Below, piece by piece: positions 63,183-64,000 of a stretch of 64,000 nucleotides of DNA (the stretch's first letter is position 1; each line of letters opens with the position of its first letter). The notes beneath the pieces are model-generated. The model worked only from the letters and a program-made list of their open reading frames with translations, did no database searches and was not told where the DNA came from. This stretch comes from Pseudomonas sp. 31-12 (GTDB taxonomy: Bacteria; Pseudomonadota; Gammaproteobacteria; Pseudomonadales; Pseudomonadaceae): assembly GCF_003151075.1 (NCBI RefSeq), contig NZ_CP029482.1, positions 1,674,001-1,738,000 of the forward strand, in the 5' to 3' direction. The translations under genes were made by a program, and so were the position numbers.

Positions 63183-64000
63183 TCAGCCCATCATGTCCTT
63201 GACCATGCGCTCCTGCTCCATCAGCTCACGCTGGCGGGCGTCGATACGCGATGACAGCGGGAAGTTGGTGCCGGCCTTGCGCTTGGCGAAGTCCAGTTGC
63301 TGAATGGCCTGACGATAGTCGCCAACCAGGGCGAAGTACTCCGCGCGAGCCTGATGCAGGCCGATAATGTTGCCCGACAGACCGCGCGTCTCTGCAACCT
63401 GGTACCACACGTCCGGATCGTCCGGGCGCGACTTGAGCAATGCTTCGAGCGCCTTCTCGGCATCGGCGGCGCGGTTCTGTTTGAGCAACAGATCGACACG
63501 CACCTGATTCAGCGGATAGTTGCCAGGGTACTGGGTCAGCATCCGGTCAACCCGCGTTTGAGCATCAGGCAGACGATTGTTGGTGATGTCCAGATCGACC
63601 TGCGCCAGGTTGTAGATGATCTCGTTCGGTGATTTGGCCAGCAGCAACTTGAGGTTCTCACGCGCTTCATTCAACTGGCCGCCCTTGATCTGGGCGATCG
63701 CCAGGCCATACCGAGCGACGTCGCTTTTCGGGTTCTCGTCGAGTTGCGCGCGGAAACGCTTGGCACCCAGGCCCGGGGTTTCTTCATAGACCAGCTGAAC
63801 GCGTGCGCGAATCAGCTGATAGCGCATGGTGTCTTCGATGCCGCCCTGTTTCGCCTGTTCGGCGCGGTTGCGGGTGTCGGCGATCCGCGATTCGGTTACC
63901 GGGTGAGTCAGCAGGAACTCCGGCGGCTTGGCGTCGAAGCGGTATTGGCGCATCAGCCGCTCGAACATGGTCGGCATCGAACGCGGGTCGTAACCGGCCT
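63183..64000 (-). CDS. M48-family peptidase, BepA-like (C-terminal part, cut by window edge)
   Basis: The 272 codons in view carry the tail of the M48 domain (AGYDPRSMPTMFERLMRQYR, then FLLTHPVTESRIADTRNRAEQ) and a TPR superhelix (GGQLNEARENLKLLLAKSPN, AADAEKALEALLKSRPDDPD, GDYRQAIQQLDFAKRK). This is the layout of BepA/YfgC, a periplasmic outer-membrane protein quality-control protease. The HExxH zinc motif would be beyond 64000. Listed start positions inside the frame are not real starts. Confidence 0.9.
   Translation of the reverse strand, partial: AGYDPRSMPTMFERLMRQYRFDAKPPEFLLTHPVTESRIADTRNRAEQAKQGGIEDTMRYQLIRARVQLVYEETPGLGAKRFRAQLDENPKSDVARYGLAIAQIKGGQLNEARENLKLLLAKSPNEIIYNLAQVDLDITNNRLPDAQTRVDRMLTQYPGNYPLNQVRVDLLLKQNRAADAEKALEALLKSRPDDPDVWYQVAETRGLSGNIIGLHQARAEYFALVGDYRQAIQQLDFAKRKAGTNFPLSSRIDARQRELMEQERMVKDMMG

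Overview
The window is chromosomal DNA of a Pseudomonas of the P. fluorescens lineage. Evidence read directly: the sdhE-ygfX / nadB / algU-mucA-mucB-mucD order at the right end, a PhaG-type 3-hydroxyacyl transferase, high-GC codon use, and many REP/REPIN palindromes of the two kinds common in fluorescent pseudomonads (the GTGGGAGCGGGCTTGCCCGCG type and the GTGGCGAGGGAGCTTGCTCCC type). Species cannot be fixed from the sequence alone.

Layout. 0-18.5 kb: metabolic and regulatory genes: a DUF1508 protein, a small catabolic cluster (DapA-like lyase, class II aldolase, divergent XRE-cupin regulator with a perfect inverted repeat between them), a SIR2-like DUF4917 protein, an iron alcohol dehydrogenase, an oxoamine-synthase/MFS pair, a LysR-CaiB-HMG-CoA lyase-MFS acyl-CoA cluster, a DMT transporter/LysR pair, FosA, LysE, a PAS-GAF-GGDEF protein, a KGG mini-protein and DUF4142. 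18.6-30.6 kb: an accessory stretch with lower GC and broken genes: an orphan HSDR_N-type nuclease, two AidA/PixA genes, two methyltransferases (one Tam), small proteins, a Fic protein flanked by two pieces of an IS1182-type transposase, a truncated gene of unknown kind, a DUF2931 lipoprotein with a beheaded DUF2235 (Tle1-like) lipase, and a complete IS3-family element. A tRNA-Gly(CCC) closes this stretch. 30.8-34.5 kb: phaG, a RsuA-type pseudouridine synthase, a CWC protein and a Cache-GGDEF protein.

34.6-44.6 kb is a complete guanidine-degradation operon on the minus strand: a guanidine-I (ykkC) riboswitch leader, ABC importer, two DUF1989 subunits (carboxyguanidine deiminase), a urea/guanidine carboxylase and allophanate hydrolase. 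Together they would import guanidine, carboxylate it, deiminate it to allophanate and release ammonia. Two oddities stand out: a REPIN sits in frame inside the carboxylase gene, and the aptamer carries a 10-nt exact complement of the first gene's ribosome-binding region.

44.8-64 kb: two paralogous Tyr-rich lipoproteins, an enoyl-CoA hydratase family protein, ung, a tripartite tricarboxylate transporter (tctC-tctB-tctA plus an AbrB-type permease) with its divergent TctD/TctE two-component system, an HDOD protein, ygfZ, sdhE-ygfX, nadB, algU-mucA-mucB-mucD (no mucC), and the C-terminal part of a BepA-like M48 protein cut by the window edge.
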